From the NCBI GenBank assembly GCA_029289325.1, contig JARFTV010000007.1, positions 1-64,000 on the forward strand: a stretch of DNA of 64,000 nucleotides, written 5' to 3'. The notes under the pieces were generated by a model. The model was not told the DNA's origin and did no database searches. It saw only the letters and a program-made list of their open reading frames with translations. Both the position numbers and the translations under genes were made by a program. This document shows, piece by piece, positions 52,203 through 62,754 of the stretch. Within the stretch, counting starts at the first letter, position 1, and the number at the start of each line of letters is the position of its first letter. The stretch is from Alphaproteobacteria bacterium (GTDB lineage Bacteria; Pseudomonadota; Alphaproteobacteria; Rhodobacterales; Rhodobacteraceae).

Positions 52203-52226
52203 GCTGGGCACGGGAAGGCGGCCCTG

Positions 52227-53675
52227 ATGACGACCATGCCGGAAAGTCAGACGCTCCAGCCCGCGGCGGGTGCCACGCCCGTCGGGTTGCAGGCCGTGCT
52301 GGCCGAGGGCCGGGCCGAGGCCGCCGCCCAGACGGACCATGCCGCGCTGATCGACCGCCGGTTCGACGGTATCGCCAGCCGGTTGCGCGCCAGGGCCAAG
52401 GGTGTCGTCCCCTTCCGCATGACCGGCCGGGTCCGCAAGGTCGTCGGCACCATCATCCATGCCATCGCCCCCGACGTGCAGGTCGGCGAGCTGGTGAACC
52501 TCCACACGCGCGAGACCGGCCATCGGCTTGCCGCCGAGGTGGTGGGCTTCGTGGGCAGCGAGGCGCTTCTGTCCCCCATCGGCGAGACGATGGGCGTCTC
52601 GCCCAATACCGAGGTCCTGCCCACCGGACGCGTCCAGTCTGTCGCCGTGGGGCCGGGGCTCATCGGGCGGGTGCTGGACGGCTTCGGAAATTTCGTTGAC
52701 GGCAAGCCCGACCTTTTCGAACCCGAGGCTTTCTATCCGGTCTACCGCGCATCGCCCGACCCGATGACCCGCCGCGTGATCAAGGACCCGATCTCGCTGG
52801 GGGTGCGGGCCATCGACGGTCTTCTCACCTGCGGCGAGGGGCAGCGGATGGGCATCTTTGCCGCCGCCGGCGGGGGGAAATCCACGCTTCTGGGGATGCT
52901 GGTCAACGGCGCCGACGTCGATGTGACCGTCCTCGCCCTGATCGGCGAACGGGGCCGCGAGGTGCGTGAGTTCATCGAGCACGAGCTTGGCCCCGAGGGG
53001 CTGAAGAAATCGATCCTTGTCGTCGCGACCTCCGACAAATCCTCGATGGAGCGGGCCAAGGCCGCCTCGGTCGCGACCTCCATCGCCGAATATTTCCGCG
53101 ATCAGGGCAAGAAGGTCCTGTTCCTGATGGACAGCGTGACCCGCTTTGCCCGCGCGCAGCGCGAGATCGGCCTTGCCGCCGGTGAGCCGCCGACCCGTCG
53201 GGGCTTTCCGCCCTCGGTCTTTGCCAACCTGCCCAAGCTGATGGAGCGGGTGGGGATGAACGACAAGGGTTCAATCACGGCGCTCTATACCGTGCTGGTC
53301 GAGGGCGACGACATGAACGAACCCGTCGCGGACGAGACGCGCTCGATCCTTGACGGCCACATTATCCTGTCGCGCAAGCTGGCGGCGCAGAACCATTATC
53401 CGGCCATCGACATCCTCGCCTCGAAAAGCCGGGTGATGACCAAGGTCGTCGACCGCGCCCATGTCGATGCGGCGGGCAAGGTGAACGAATGGATGGCGCT
53501 GTATAACGAGGTCGAGCTTCTGGTGAAGATCGGCGAATACCAGTCGGGCAGCGATCCGCGCTCGGACAAGGCCATCGCCATGCAGGACAGGATCCGCGAG
53601 TTTCTCCGCCAGCGCACCGATGAGCTTGAGGATTACGCCTCCACCCTCGCCAAGCTGAAGGCGCTGACCGCATGA
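52227..53675 (+). CDS. sctN: Type III secretion ATPase
   Basis: SctN (YscN/FliI) is the hexameric ATPase that strips chaperones and feeds substrates. The 482-residue product has Walker [13 protein letters not shown] (about 211-222), catalytic [14 protein letters not shown], Walker [21 protein letters not shown] and the region [20 protein letters not shown]. It has a C-terminal helical domain and normal family length. sctO follows with a four-base overlap. Confidence 0.97.
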   Translation: MTTMPESQTLQPAAGATPVGLQAVLAEGRAEAAAQTDHAALIDRRFDGIASRLRARAKGVVPFRMTGRVRKVVGTIIHAIAPDVQVGELVNLHTRETGHRLAAEVVGFVGSEALLSPIGETMGVSPNTEVLPTGRVQSVAVGPGLIGRVLDGFGNFVDGKPDLFEPEAFYPVYRASPDPMTRRVIKDPISLGVRAIDGLLTCGEGQRMGIFAAAGGGKSTLLGMLVNGADVDVTVLALIGERGREVREFIEHELGPEGLKKSILVVATSDKSSMERAKAASVATSIAEYFRDQGKKVLFLMDSVTRFARAQREIGLAAGEPPTRRGFPPSVFANLPKLMERVGMNDKGSITALYTVLVEGDDMNEPVADETRSILDGHIILSRKLAAQNHYPAIDILASKSRVMTKVVDRAHVDAAGKVNEWMALYNEVELLVKIGEYQSGSDPRSDKAIAMQDRIREFLRQRTDELEDYASTLAKLKALTA

Positions 53676-54178
53676 TCCCGCAATTCCGCACCCTGACCAA
53701 GGTCAAGAAGCTGCGCGAGGAACGCGCGACCCGCGCGCTTGAGGCGGCACGGGCGACCCACCGCAAGGCCGTCGAACGGGCCGAGGCGCTGACGGCCGAG
53801 GCAGAGGAAAGCACCCGGACCCTGGCCGACCGGGAACGCGCGGTCTACGAGGCGATCCTGCAGAAGGTCGTCGTCATGGCAGAGGTCGACGAGGTCAAGG
53901 ACCGCGTCCTGCAGTTGATGAATGACCATCAGGCGCTGCTTGACCGCCGGGACCGCGCCTGGGAGCACGTCGCGCGCTGCGAGGCCAAGGTCGTTGAAGC
54001 CCGGGCCGAACTCCGCCGCCGCCAGGCCGATGTCGAGAAGATCGAGACCATCACCGAGGAACTGGTCCAGGCCGATCTGGCCGATCGGACCGCCCGGGAA
54101 GAGACCGAGATCGAGGATCTCTTCTCGCGCCCACGGGTGCAGCCGGGGGCTGAATTGGCGCAGGAGGGCGCGGCATGA
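53672..54178 (+). CDS. sctO: Type III secretion ATPase stalk protein SctO
   Basis: SctO (YscO/FliJ-like) is the coiled-coil stalk of the ATPase and contacts SctV. The 168-residue product is almost entirely a two-helix coiled coil ([60 protein letters not shown]). It sits between sctN and the sctP-like gene with ATGA overlaps on both sides. Length is typical (about 150-170). Confidence 0.85.
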   Translation: MIPQFRTLTKVKKLREERATRALEAARATHRKAVERAEALTAEAEESTRTLADRERAVYEAILQKVVVMAEVDEVKDRVLQLMNDHQALLDRRDRAWEHVARCEAKVVEARAELRRRQADVEKIETITEELVQADLADRTAREETEIEDLFSRPRVQPGAELAQEGAA

Positions 54179-54831
54179 GCGTGAGCTTGTCAAACAACTC
54201 GCATCCCGAACCGGGGCTGGGGCAGAACCGACCGGAAAGCTCGCTGTCCTCGGATGCGGGCCTGGGGCGTCAGGCAGGGCAGGGCGGGACGCGCCGGGAC
54301 GAGACGGGCGACATGGTCAAGGCCGCGGCCTTCGCCATGCAGCTTGCCGGGGCGCGGGCCAATGCCGCGCTGGATCTTGGATCGGATGACAGCGATGTGG
54401 TCGTGGTCGCCACCTCACCCGCGCCGCCGCTGGCGCTGATGCTCGCCCCGGTGGCCGAGGCCGATGCGGCGAAGCGCAGCGCCGAGATTGCCGCCCTGGC
54501 CCAGACCCTGGGGGCCGAGGTCGATGCGGTGGACCGCCTGCGCCTTGGTGGCAATGCGCCGGTGACACTGACCGTGCCGCTCAATGCCAGCGCCCTCGGC
54601 CTGGCAGAGGCGCGGCTCGTCGTGGCGAGGGGCGAACTGACCGTGGTCTTTCCGGTCGCGGCGGGCACGGACATGGCCGTGGTCAACGGCGCTTTGGGTG
54701 AACTGGCCCAGACCCTGTCGCAGCGCTTTCCGCATCGCACCATCCGCCTCCGCGGCGAGGAAGAGGGGCGGGATGCCCTTGAGCCGACGGAATTCAACCC
54801 TCTCAAGGACCCCGTCGGACGGCGCAAGTGA
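54175..54831 (+). CDS. sctP: Probable needle length regulator SctP
   Basis: A 218-residue product between sctO and sctQ, where yscP/spaN occurs. The N-terminal ~50 residues are Gly/Ser/Asn-rich and disordered. The C-terminal part (about 120-205; APVTLTVPLNASALGLAEAR, LVVARGELTVVFPVA, FPHRTIRLRGEE) has the short strand-rich pattern of the substrate-switch domain. It is short for a ruler protein (YscP is about 450-515). Identity rests on position and weak pattern. Confidence 0.6.
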   Translation: MSVSLSNNSHPEPGLGQNRPESSLSSDAGLGRQAGQGGTRRDETGDMVKAAAFAMQLAGARANAALDLGSDDSDVVVVATSPAPPLALMLAPVAEADAAKRSAEIAALAQTLGAEVDAVDRLRLGGNAPVTLTVPLNASALGLAEARLVVARGELTVVFPVAAGTDMAVVNGALGELAQTLSQRFPHRTIRLRGEEEGRDALEPTEFNPLKDPVGRRK

Positions 54832-55811
54832 CCCTGGACGCAACCCCATTCCTGACCGAAACGCAGCTGTGGAACGCGATCGTGCGCCACTTCGGCACGG
54901 CCCTGCCGCTGCCCGCCGGTCAGGTCGTGCTGACCGAAACCACCCCACCGCCCGAAACCGCGCCCCGCGCCGTTGTCGGCGTAGGTCCCGATATCGCCCT
55001 GACCCTGGCGATGGAGGACTTTCCTTTCGGCCGCCTGACCGGGGTGGAGCTGACCCTGGCCGAGGTCGCCACTCTCCCCCCCGCCCTCTCCGAGGGCCTG
55101 ATCCTTGGCGCCATCGAGGCGCTGCGCGGGGCCCTACCGCCGACACTTGCGTCGCATCTTTCGCTTCCCCCACAGCTTGGCGGACCGGACCGGCCGATCT
55201 GGCTTGGGGTGGAACTCGACCTTGGCTCCGGCGCGGTGGCGCGCGGACGGATCGGCGGGCGGACGCAGGATTTCGTTCAGGTTCTGGCCCGACTGTTCCC
55301 GGCAACGACCGGCCACATGCCGCCCTTGCCGGCGGGGCTCCTGCAGGGGTTGGCGACGGATATCGCACTCTCGGCCGGCGAAATGGTGCTGTCCCTGGCC
55401 GAGGTCATGGCGCTTGGGCCGGGCGACGCGCTGCTCGCGCCGATTGCCCCCGATCGGCGGAGCTTCCTCCTGGGGCGGCACGAAGTTGTGGCCGCGGCAC
55501 AGGCTGAAGGCGGCTGGACTGTGATGGAGATACGCATGACCGCGGAGACGCCCGAAACCGCGCCCGAGGCGCTGAGCCTTGACGATGTTCCGCTGACCCT
55601 GCGCTTCGTGACCGAGGATCGGCGCATCTCGCTCGCCGACCTGCAGGGTCTTGCGGCTGGGGCGGTGCTCCCGTTCGAGGTGACCCCGCTGGCGGCCGGG
55701 CTTGCGGTGAAGATCCAGGCCAATGGTATCACCATCGGCGAGGGCCATCTGATCCAGATCGACGACAGCTTCGCCGTGCGCATCGCGCGGATGGTGCCGA
55801 AAGGTGCCTGA
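54828..55811 (+). CDS. sctQ: Type III secretion cytosolic sorting platform protein (SpoA domains)
   Basis: SctQ (YscQ/FliMN-related) builds the pods that dock substrates. The 327-residue product ends with a SpoA domain: LDDVPLTLRFVTEDRRISLA, AVLPFEVTPLAAGLAVKIQA, GEGHLIQIDDSFAVRIARM (about 245-325). The first two-thirds are more variable. It starts at a GTG that overlaps the sctP stop. An internal start producing a separate SpoA fragment is known in other SctQ genes; the ATG around 55524 is a candidate for this (inference). Confidence 0.88.
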   Translation: MTLDATPFLTETQLWNAIVRHFGTALPLPAGQVVLTETTPPPETAPRAVVGVGPDIALTLAMEDFPFGRLTGVELTLAEVATLPPALSEGLILGAIEALRGALPPTLASHLSLPPQLGGPDRPIWLGVELDLGSGAVARGRIGGRTQDFVQVLARLFPATTGHMPPLPAGLLQGLATDIALSAGEMVLSLAEVMALGPGDALLAPIAPDRRSFLLGRHEVVAAAQAEGGWTVMEIRMTAETPETAPEALSLDDVPLTLRFVTEDRRISLADLQGLAAGAVLPFEVTPLAAGLAVKIQANGITIGEGHLIQIDDSFAVRIARMVPKGA

Positions 55812-55817
55812 CCCGCG

Positions 55818-56459
55818 ATGATCGATCCGCTTAACCTTATCCTTGCCCTGGTGGTCGCGGGCCTCGTCCCGTTCATCGCGGTCGTGGCGACGGCCTTCAT
55901 CAAGATCTCGGTCATCCTGCTTCTGGTCCGCAACGCCCTGGGGGTGCAGCAGATTCCGCCGAACATGGTGCTGAACGCGCTGGCGATCATCATGTCGGGC
56001 TACATCATGGCCCCGGTCTTCGTCGAAACCTTCGACATCCTCGCCTCGGGCAATTACCGCTTCGACAGCGTCGAGGCCGTGCGCGAGACCTTCGTCGCCG
56101 CCAAGGACCCGCTGGTCGAATGGCTGAAGCGCCATTCCGACACGCGAGAGACAACCTTCTTCGTCGAAGCCGCCAAGCAGATCTGGCCGCCTTCGCTGGC
56201 CGAATACGCCAATGCCGACAATCTGGCGATCATCCTGCCCGCCTTCACCGTCAGCCAGCTGCGCGAGGCGTTCGAGATCGGCTTCCTGCTGTATCTGCCC
56301 TTCATCGCCATCGACCTGATCGTGTCGAACATCCTTCTGGCCTTGGGCATGATGATGGTGTCTCCTCTGACCATCTCGCTGCCGTTCAAACTGTTCCTTT
56401 TCGTCATGGTCGACGGCTGGTCCCGGCTGATCCTTGGCATCATCAAGACCTATACCTGA
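55818..56459 (+). CDS. sctR: Type III secretion export apparatus protein SctR
   Basis: SctR (YscR/SpaP/FliP) forms most of the export pore core (five copies). The 213-residue product has four transmembrane segments and highly conserved marks: FIKISVILLLVRNALGVQQI, PPNMVLNALAIIMSGYIMAP and FIAIDLIVSNILLALGMMMV. Its length is normal. It is followed after 8 bp by sctS. Confidence 0.97.
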   Translation: MIDPLNLILALVVAGLVPFIAVVATAFIKISVILLLVRNALGVQQIPPNMVLNALAIIMSGYIMAPVFVETFDILASGNYRFDSVEAVRETFVAAKDPLVEWLKRHSDTRETTFFVEAAKQIWPPSLAEYANADNLAIILPAFTVSQLREAFEIGFLLYLPFIAIDLIVSNILLALGMMMVSPLTISLPFKLFLFVMVDGWSRLILGIIKTYT

Positions 56460-56467
56460 GGTAGGAC

Positions 56468-56737
56468 ATGTCTCCTGAAGACGCGATGTTCCAGATCACC
56501 GAGGCGATGATGCTGGTGATGATCCTCTCGATGCCGCCGATCCTGGTGGCCTCGGTGGTGGGGGTGGTGGTCAGCCTCTTGCAGGCGCTGACCCAGATCC
56601 AGGAACAGACGCTCAGCTTTGCCGTCAAGCTGATCGCCGTGGCGCTGACGATCGTTGCCATGGCCGGGATCCTGGGGTCGGAGATGCTGAACTTCACGAT
56701 CAAGCTCTTCGAGGATTTCCCCTCGATCGTCGGCTAG
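56468..56737 (+). CDS. sctS: Type III secretion export apparatus protein SctS
   Basis: SctS (YscS/SpaQ/FliQ) is the small two-helix pore subunit. The 89-residue product has both helices ([20 protein letters not shown] and [20 protein letters not shown]) joined by the conserved loop [13 protein letters not shown]. It is the last gene of the island on this side. sctT and sctU are elsewhere in the island rather than following sctS. Confidence 0.97.
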   Translation: MSPEDAMFQITEAMMLVMILSMPPILVASVVGVVVSLLQALTQIQEQTLSFAVKLIAVALTIVAMAGILGSEMLNFTIKLFEDFPSIVG

Positions 56738-56858
56738 GCTTTACCCGCCCAATCAAGCGCTTGCACGAATTCGTCAGCCGTTTGGCGCAGGTGCCGGACC
56801 CGGCTTCACCTCGGGCGGCAGGGGGGGTAGGGTGCCCGTCCCAACGACGAGGATTCGC

Positions 56859-59159
56859 ATGAGCCTGACCCAGATCCCCCGCCTGATCGCCACCGAAATC
56901 GGCGCCACGCCAGGTCAGGTGAGCGCGGCGGTCGAGCTTCTGGATGGCGGCGCGACGGTCCCCTTCATCGCGCGTTACCGGAAAGAGGTGACCGGCGGCC
57001 TTGACGACACGCAGCTTCGCAAGCTGGAAGAGCGGCTTGGCTACCTGCGCGAGCTGGAGGCGCGGCGCGGGGCGATTGCCGAGTCGATCACCGCGCAGGG
57101 CAAGATGACCGAGGACCTCGCCCGGTCCATCGCGGGGGCGGTGACCAAGGCCGAGCTTGAGGACATCTACCTGCCCTACAAGCCCAAGCGCCGGACCAAG
57201 GCGATGATCGCCCGCGAGGCGGGGTTGCAGGGCCTTGTGGACGCGATCCTCGCGGATCGGTCGGCCGATCCGGTGGCGCTGGCGGCTGGCTTCCTGTCGG
57301 AAGGCTTCGCCGATGCCAAAGCGGCGCTGGAAGGGGCGCGGGATATCGTGGCCGAGGGGCTGAGCGAGGACGCCTCGCTGCTGGGCCGCTTGCGCGACCA
57401 CATGCGGAAGGTTGGCAAGCTCTCGGCCAAGGTCGTCGCGGGGAAAGAGGCCGCGGGGGCCAAGTTCGCCGATTACTTCGCGCATAGCGAGGATTTCGCC
57501 CGCGTGCCAAGCCACCGGGCGCTGGCGATGTTCCGGGGCCGGAACGAAGAGGTGCTTACCCTTGACCTTGAGGTCGATGCCGACCTTCCCCGTGGGGAAA
57601 GCCCCTCGGAGCGCGCCTGTGGGGCGGCGGTCGGGGCCTCTGGCCAGGGTCCGGGCGACAAATGGCTGCGCGATGCGGCGGCCTGGGCCTGGCGCGTGAA
57701 GCTCAAGACCTCGCTGACGCTGGATCTGATGGCCGAACTCCGCGAGGCGGCCGAGGCCGAGGCGATCCGGGTTTTCGCGCGCAACCTCAAGGACTTGTTG
57801 CTGGCCGCTCCGGCCGGGGGCAAGGCGACGATGGGCCTGGATCCCGGAATCCGCACCGGGGTCAAGGTTGCGGTCGTGGATGCGACGGGAAAGCTGGTGG
57901 CGACCGATACGGTCTATCCGTTCCAGCCGAAGAACGACCTCAAGGGCGCGCAGGTGGCGATTGCCCGGCTGATCGGCCAGCACGGGGTGAAGCTGATCGC
58001 CATCGGCAACGGGACCGCCAGTCGCGAGACGGAAAAGCTGGTCGCGGATCTGCTGGCGCTTCTGCCGGGCGGGTCGGAAAAGCCGGTCAAGGTGGTGGTC
58101 AGCGAGGCCGGGGCCTCGGTCTATTCGGCCAGCGAACTGGCGGCGAAGGAGTTTCCTGGCCTCGACGTGTCGCTGCGCGGGGCGGTCAGCATCGCCCGCC
58201 GCCTGCAGGATCCGCTGGCGGAACTGGTGAAGATCGAGCCGAAGGCGATCGGTGTCGGCCAGTATCAGCACGACGTGGACCAGCATCGGCTGGCCAAGTC
58301 GCTGGACGCGGTGGTCGAGGATGCGGTGAACGCGGTCGGGGTGGATGTGAACACGGCCTCCGCGCCGCTTCTGGCGCGGGTCTCGGGTGTCGGTCCGGGG
58401 CTGGCCGAGGCCATCGTGGCGCATCGCGACGCGAATGGGCCCTTTGCGACGCGGAAGGACCTGCTCAAGGTTGCGCGGCTGGGACCGAAAGCCTTTGAAC
58501 AGGCGGCGGGCTTCCTGCGGATCACGGGCGGTAAAGAGCCGCTGGATGCCTCGTCCGTCCACCCGGAAGCCTATGATGTCGCACGGAAAATCGTCTCGGC
58601 CTGCGGGCGGGACATCCGGTCGCTGATGGGCGACGGGGCGGTGCTGAAGAAGCTGAACCCGGCGGCGTTTGTGGATGAGCGGTTCGGGCTGCCGACGGTG
58701 AAGGACATCCTGTCCGAACTGGAAAAACCGGGCCGCGACCCCCGGCCCAGCTTCAAGACGGCGACCTTCACCGATGGGGTGAACGAGATCACCGACCTGC
58801 GGCCGGGGATGGTGCTGGAAGGCACGGTGACCAATGTCGCGGCCTTCGGGGCCTTTGTGGACATCGGCGTACATCAGGATGGGCTGGTGCATGTGAGCCA
58901 GCTGTCGGACAGTTTCGTCAAGGACCCCCATGCCATTGTAAAGGCTGGAGATGTGGTCAAGGTCCGGGTGGTCGAGGTCGATGTGCCGCGCAAGCGGATC
59001 GGGCTTTCGATGAAGTCGGACGGCGGGGCCTCGGCCCGCGATCAGGCGCGGGAGCGGGGGGCTGGGCCGTCGAAGCCCGCGCGGGGGCCGATGCAGGCCG
59101 GGCCGCAGGGTGGGGGCAATGCCTTTGCGGATGCGCTGAAGGACAAGTTCGGACGCTAG
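56859..59159 (+). CDS. tex: Tex-family RNA-binding transcription accessory protein
   Basis: Tex is a conserved nucleic-acid-binding protein with a YqgF-like nuclease-fold domain, helix-hairpin-helix motifs and a C-terminal S1 domain. The 766-residue product has [39 protein letters not shown] (YqgF-like), [20 protein letters not shown] (HhH), and the S1 part [20 protein letters not shown]. The ATG at 56859 follows GAGG; a frame extension to 56832 is not needed. It is a housekeeping gene and marks the right boundary of the secretion island. Confidence 0.95.
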   Translation: MSLTQIPRLIATEIGATPGQVSAAVELLDGGATVPFIARYRKEVTGGLDDTQLRKLEERLGYLRELEARRGAIAESITAQGKMTEDLARSIAGAVTKAELEDIYLPYKPKRRTKAMIAREAGLQGLVDAILADRSADPVALAAGFLSEGFADAKAALEGARDIVAEGLSEDASLLGRLRDHMRKVGKLSAKVVAGKEAAGAKFADYFAHSEDFARVPSHRALAMFRGRNEEVLTLDLEVDADLPRGESPSERACGAAVGASGQGPGDKWLRDAAAWAWRVKLKTSLTLDLMAELREAAEAEAIRVFARNLKDLLLAAPAGGKATMGLDPGIRTGVKVAVVDATGKLVATDTVYPFQPKNDLKGAQVAIARLIGQHGVKLIAIGNGTASRETEKLVADLLALLPGGSEKPVKVVVSEAGASVYSASELAAKEFPGLDVSLRGAVSIARRLQDPLAELVKIEPKAIGVGQYQHDVDQHRLAKSLDAVVEDAVNAVGVDVNTASAPLLARVSGVGPGLAEAIVAHRDANGPFATRKDLLKVARLGPKAFEQAAGFLRITGGKEPLDASSVHPEAYDVARKIVSACGRDIRSLMGDGAVLKKLNPAAFVDERFGLPTVKDILSELEKPGRDPRPSFKTATFTDGVNEITDLRPGMVLEGTVTNVAAFGAFVDIGVHQDGLVHVSQLSDSFVKDPHAIVKAGDVVKVRVVEVDVPRKRIGLSMKSDGGASARDQARERGAGPSKPARGPMQAGPQGGGNAFADALKDKFGR

Positions 59160-59181
59160 CCGCAAGTCCTTGCGAACGCTG

Positions 59182-59202
59182 CGGTAATGCGCCGGATTAC
59201 CG
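59182..59202. terminator. Possible hairpin terminator downstream of tex
   Basis: A 7-bp perfect stem (CGGTAAT with ATTACCG) with a 7-nt loop lies 23 bp after the tex stop and is followed by AAAGGTTAAG. There is no real T-tract, so it is a weak candidate. tldD ends on the opposite strand 160 bp further on. Confidence 0.4.
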
Positions 59203-59211
59203 AAAGGTTAA

Positions 59212-59249
59212 GCGTCTGGCATCGGTCGGGCATGCGTCTGGCATCGGTC
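59212..59249. repeat. 16-bp direct repeat between tex and tldD
   Basis: GCGTCTGGCATCGGTC occurs at 59212-59227 and again at 59234-59249, a period of 22 bp. It lies in the 202-bp non-coding gap between the convergent tex and tldD genes. Apart from the hairpin at 59182-59202 I see nothing else in this gap. Confidence 0.8.
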
Positions 59250-59361
59250 CCGACCGGGGGCGGGCTGGTGATGCGTTAACCATGCGGACGAATCGGCGGC
59301 GGTCGGGCCCGGAATATCGTGGATTCCGGGCCGATCCCCGTGCACAAATCGTCGCCCGATG

Positions 59362-60783
59362 TCAGGCGGCCGCGCCGCCGACCGTCAGGCCCTGGATCAG
59401 GAGCGTCGGCTGGCCCACGCCCACCGGGACCCATTGCCCGGCCTTGCCGCAATGGCCGATGCCGGGATCGAGTTGCAGGTCGTTGCCGATGGCGCGGATC
59501 CCCTTCAGCGCGGTCGCCCCGTCGCCGATCAGCGTCGCGCCCTTCACCGCCTCGCCCACCACGCCATTGCGGACGCGGTAAGCCTCGGTGCAGCTGAACA
59601 CGAACTTCCCCGAGGTGATGTCGACCTGCCCACCGCCGAAGCCGACGGCGTAGATCCCGTCCTTGAGCGAGGCGACGATCCCGGCCGGGTCATCTTTTCC
59701 CGCCAGCATGTAGGTGTTGGTCATCCGCGGCATCGGGATATGGGCAAAACTCTCGCGCCGACCGTTCCCGGTGGGGGCGACCCCCATGAGGCGCGCGTTC
59801 TGGCGGTCCTGCATATAGCCGACCAGCACCCCGTCCTCGATCAGCACGTTCCTTGCGGAGGGCGTGCCCTCATCGTCGATGGAGATGCTGCCGCGGCGGT
59901 CGGGGATCGTGCCGTCATCAAGGACCGTCACGCCCTTCGAGGCGATCTCTTTCCCCATCAATCCGGCGAAGGCCGAGGTTTCCTTGCGGTTGAAGTCGCC
60001 CTCAAGCCCATGGCCGATGGCTTCATGCAGAAGGATGCCCGGCCAGCCCGGGCCGAGGACCACGTCCATCACCCCCGCCGGTGCCTCGACCGCGCCGAGG
60101 TTGACGCGGGCGATGCGGAGCGCCTCGGCGATCATCGGCTTCCAGGTCTCGGGCGACATGAGTTCGGCCAGCCCGTGGCGACCGCCCTTGCCCATGCCGC
60201 CCTGTTCGCGGCGGCCGTTCTCCTCGATCATCACGGAGACGTTGAGCCGGGCCATCGGGCGGATGTCGGCGAGGCGCAGGCCCTCGGGGCGGAGGATCTC
60301 CACCTCCTGCAGGCTGGCAGTCAGGGTGGCCGAGACCTGCACTACCCGCGGGTCCAGCGCGCGGGCATAGGCGTCGATCTCGCGCAGGGTGTCGATCTTC
60401 ACGGGGAAGGTCGCATCGGCCATCGGATCGTCGGCCCGGTAAAGGCGGGTGTTCGTGCCGCGCGGCGGGGCGGCCAGCGTGCCGCCACCGGCGCCCACTG
60501 CGAGACGGGCGGTTTCCGAGGCGCGGCGCAGCGCGGTCTCGGAAATCTCGGTCGAATGGGCGTAGCCTGCCACCTCTCCGCGGACGGCGCGGAGGCCAAA
60601 GCCCTGCGAGGCGTCATAGGTCGCCTGCCGGATGCGGCCGTCATCCAGCACGATCGTCTCGGCCCGGCGGCGTTCGAGGAAGAGTTCGCCATCGTCGGCC
60701 CCTGCCGTCGCCTCGCGCAAGGTGGCCAGCGCGGCGGCTTCGTCGAGATGGGTGTCGAAGGGGCGGAAAGGGGCGTCGGTCAT
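59362..60783 (-). CDS. tldD: Metalloprotease TldD
   Basis: TldD with TldE/PmbA forms a heterodimeric zinc protease that acts on flexible peptides, for example in maturation of modified peptides and antitoxin turnover. The 473-residue product has the zinc motif HEAIGHGLEGDF, plus FSCTEAYRVRNGVVGEAVKG and GKAGQWVPVGVGQPTLLIQG at its end. Length is normal (about 470-480). No pmbA is nearby in this window. Confidence 0.96.
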   Translation of the reverse strand: MTDAPFRPFDTHLDEAAALATLREATAGADDGELFLERRRAETIVLDDGRIRQATYDASQGFGLRAVRGEVAGYAHSTEISETALRRASETARLAVGAGGGTLAAPPRGTNTRLYRADDPMADATFPVKIDTLREIDAYARALDPRVVQVSATLTASLQEVEILRPEGLRLADIRPMARLNVSVMIEENGRREQGGMGKGGRHGLAELMSPETWKPMIAEALRIARVNLGAVEAPAGVMDVVLGPGWPGILLHEAIGHGLEGDFNRKETSAFAGLMGKEIASKGVTVLDDGTIPDRRGSISIDDEGTPSARNVLIEDGVLVGYMQDRQNARLMGVAPTGNGRRESFAHIPMPRMTNTYMLAGKDDPAGIVASLKDGIYAVGFGGGQVDITSGKFVFSCTEAYRVRNGVVGEAVKGATLIGDGATALKGIRAIGNDLQLDPGIGHCGKAGQWVPVGVGQPTLLIQGLTVGGAAA

Positions 60784-60838
60784 CTTGGGCCTCGGGCGGT
60801 AGGGCAGGGATCAGAGATGGGCCGGGCGGGGGATGGGG

Positions 60839-61642
60839 TCAAGGCGGAAAGACCCGGTCGATGAATTCCGCGCCAAGGGCCCAGGTGGCGGGATCGGCGG
60901 TCGCGGCATGGCCGACGGGACCGAGGGAGAGCAGGGTCTTCGGCTCATTGGCGAGGGTGTAGAGGGTCTGGCCGAAGGCGAAGGGGATGACCTCGTCACG
61001 CTCGCCATGCAGGATCAGGAGCGGGGCGCGGACCTTGGCGATGTGATCGCGCGAGCGGAACTGGTCATGCATCAGCCATCGGACCGGAAAGACGGGATAG
61101 GCGCGGGCGGCGACATCGACGGCGGCGGTGTAGGGCGCCTCGAGCACGAGGGCGCCGACGGGGTGACGGGCGGCGAGTTGCACGGCAACCCCGGTCCCGA
61201 GCGATTCCGCAACAAGGATCACCGGGGCGATACCCTGCCGCGACAGGAAAGCGAGGGCGGTTTCCCCGTCCTGGAGGAGCCCCGCCTCGTCCGGCGTGCC
61301 GGTCGAGCCGCCGTAGCCGCGCCAGGAGAGGAAGGCCGCGCCAAGCCCGCGCGACTGGTAGAAGGCCAGGCGGTCGGCCCGATGGGCGATGCTGCCGCCG
61401 TTGCCATGCAGGAAGAGGACGGTCGGCCGTCCCGGCGCGGCGGGGGCGTGCCAGAGGACGAGGCTCTCGCCATCCGGGGTGGTGAGCGTCTCGCGGCTGA
61501 CGCCGGAAAGGCCGAGGGCTTCGGGGGCGGGGTCCTCACGGGTGGGGAAGTACTGCAGGTCGCGCTGAAGGGCGAAGAGCGTCCCGACCAGCGTGGCATA
61601 GATCAGGCCGCAGGTGACGAAGCCCAGTTTCAGCAGGATCAT
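60839..61642 (-). CDS. Alpha/beta hydrolase, BEM46/ABHD-like
   Basis: A 267-residue serine hydrolase. The N-terminal helix (LGFVTCGLIYATLVGTLFAL) anchors it in the inner membrane. The fold shows the oxyanion-hole motif LFLHGNGGS, the nucleophile elbow AESLGTG, an acid in LILHGERDEVIPFAFG and the catalytic histidine in VGHAA. Substrate unknown. The ATG at 61642 gives a sensible membrane anchor; the longer frame to 61798 has no support. Confidence 0.88.
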   Translation of the reverse strand: MILLKLGFVTCGLIYATLVGTLFALQRDLQYFPTREDPAPEALGLSGVSRETLTTPDGESLVLWHAPAAPGRPTVLFLHGNGGSIAHRADRLAFYQSRGLGAAFLSWRGYGGSTGTPDEAGLLQDGETALAFLSRQGIAPVILVAESLGTGVAVQLAARHPVGALVLEAPYTAAVDVAARAYPVFPVRWLMHDQFRSRDHIAKVRAPLLILHGERDEVIPFAFGQTLYTLANEPKTLLSLGPVGHAATADPATWALGAEFIDRVFPP

Positions 61643-61815
61643 CCGGGGGCCGCCTCTGCCGGCCGGGCACCCCAGGGTGCCATTTGTCGCAACGGTTTTG
61701 CTTGTCCCGGTCCAGCTAATATGGTTTGAGGACCGCAGGAAACAACGGGATTCTGCCCTTGACGGCAGGGACCGACAAGGGCGGCGACAGGCCGCCATGC
61801 GAACGGGATAAAGAC

Positions 61816-62727
61816 ATGCGCCTTTCCACTGTGATGACCGGGATCGCAGCCCTTGGCACCACCGCGCTGGCCGCGGGCGGGGCTATGGCTCAGCAAGCCC
61901 TTGAAATCGTTGGCCAGCCGGTGGACGGCGCCATCGGGTTCCAGCCTGCCGCGACCGACTTGGCGGTCGATCTGCAGTGGCTGGACAACATGATCCTCTA
62001 CATCATCACCGCGATCGTGATCTTCGTCACGGCGCTGCTGATCTATGTGATGATCCGCTATAACCGCCGCTCGAACCCGACTCCGGCGCGCTTCACCCAC
62101 AACAGCCCGCTGGAAGTGGCGTGGACCCTGATCCCGATCGTGATCCTGGTGTTCATCGGGGCCTTCTCGCTGCCGATCCTGTTCAAGCAGCAGGAGATCC
62201 CGGTGGGCGAGGTGACGATCAAGGCGACCGGCTATCAGTGGTACTGGGGCTATGAATATGTCGACGAGGGCGTTGCCTTCGACAGCTACATGATCGGCTC
62301 GCCCGCGACCGGCGGCAACAACATGCTGACCCCCGAGGTCGAGGCGCAACTGGCCGAGGCCGGATACAGCCGGGAGCAGTTCCTGCTGGCGACCGATACC
62401 GCGGTGGTCGTGCCGGTCGGCAAGGTCGTCGTTGTGCAGGTGACCGCGGCCGACGTGATCCATTCGTGGAAGGTCCCTGCCTTCGGCGTGATGCAGGACG
62501 CCGTCCCCGGCCGCACCGCCGCCCTGTGGTTCAAGGCCGACCGGGAAGGCGTGTATTTCGGCCAGTGCTCGGAACTTTGCGGGCAGATGCATGCTTACAT
62601 GCCCATCACGGTGAAGGTCGTGTCGGAAGCCGCCTATGCCGCGTGGCTGGAGCAGGCCAAGGCCGGTGACGTGCAGCTGTCGGCGGTCGAGACCCCGGCC
62701 CCGCTGCAGGTCGCCTCGAACGACTGA
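61816..62727 (+). CDS. ctaC: Cytochrome c oxidase subunit II
   Basis: CtaC carries the binuclear CuA centre that takes electrons from cytochrome c. The 303-residue product has a cleavable signal ([12 protein letters not shown]), two transmembrane helices ([39 protein letters not shown]) and the CuA domain with [26 protein letters not shown] and [13 protein letters not shown]. It is the first gene of the aa3-type oxidase assembly cluster ctaC-ctaB-small gene-ctaG. Confidence 0.97.
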   Translation: MRLSTVMTGIAALGTTALAAGGAMAQQALEIVGQPVDGAIGFQPAATDLAVDLQWLDNMILYIITAIVIFVTALLIYVMIRYNRRSNPTPARFTHNSPLEVAWTLIPIVILVFIGAFSLPILFKQQEIPVGEVTIKATGYQWYWGYEYVDEGVAFDSYMIGSPATGGNNMLTPEVEAQLAEAGYSREQFLLATDTAVVVPVGKVVVVQVTAADVIHSWKVPAFGVMQDAVPGRTAALWFKADREGVYFGQCSELCGQMHAYMPITVKVVSEAAYAAWLEQAKAGDVQLSAVETPAPLQVASND

Positions 62728-62754
62728 ACGCGGCCTTAGTGCAGTGTTCCGAAC

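Noticed and set aside
49067-56737. Flagellar export genes instead of a T3SS
   Set aside because: A secretin, SctJ lipoprotein, needle, translocators, gatekeeper and chaperones are present, and no flagellin, hook or MS-ring FliF genes are seen.
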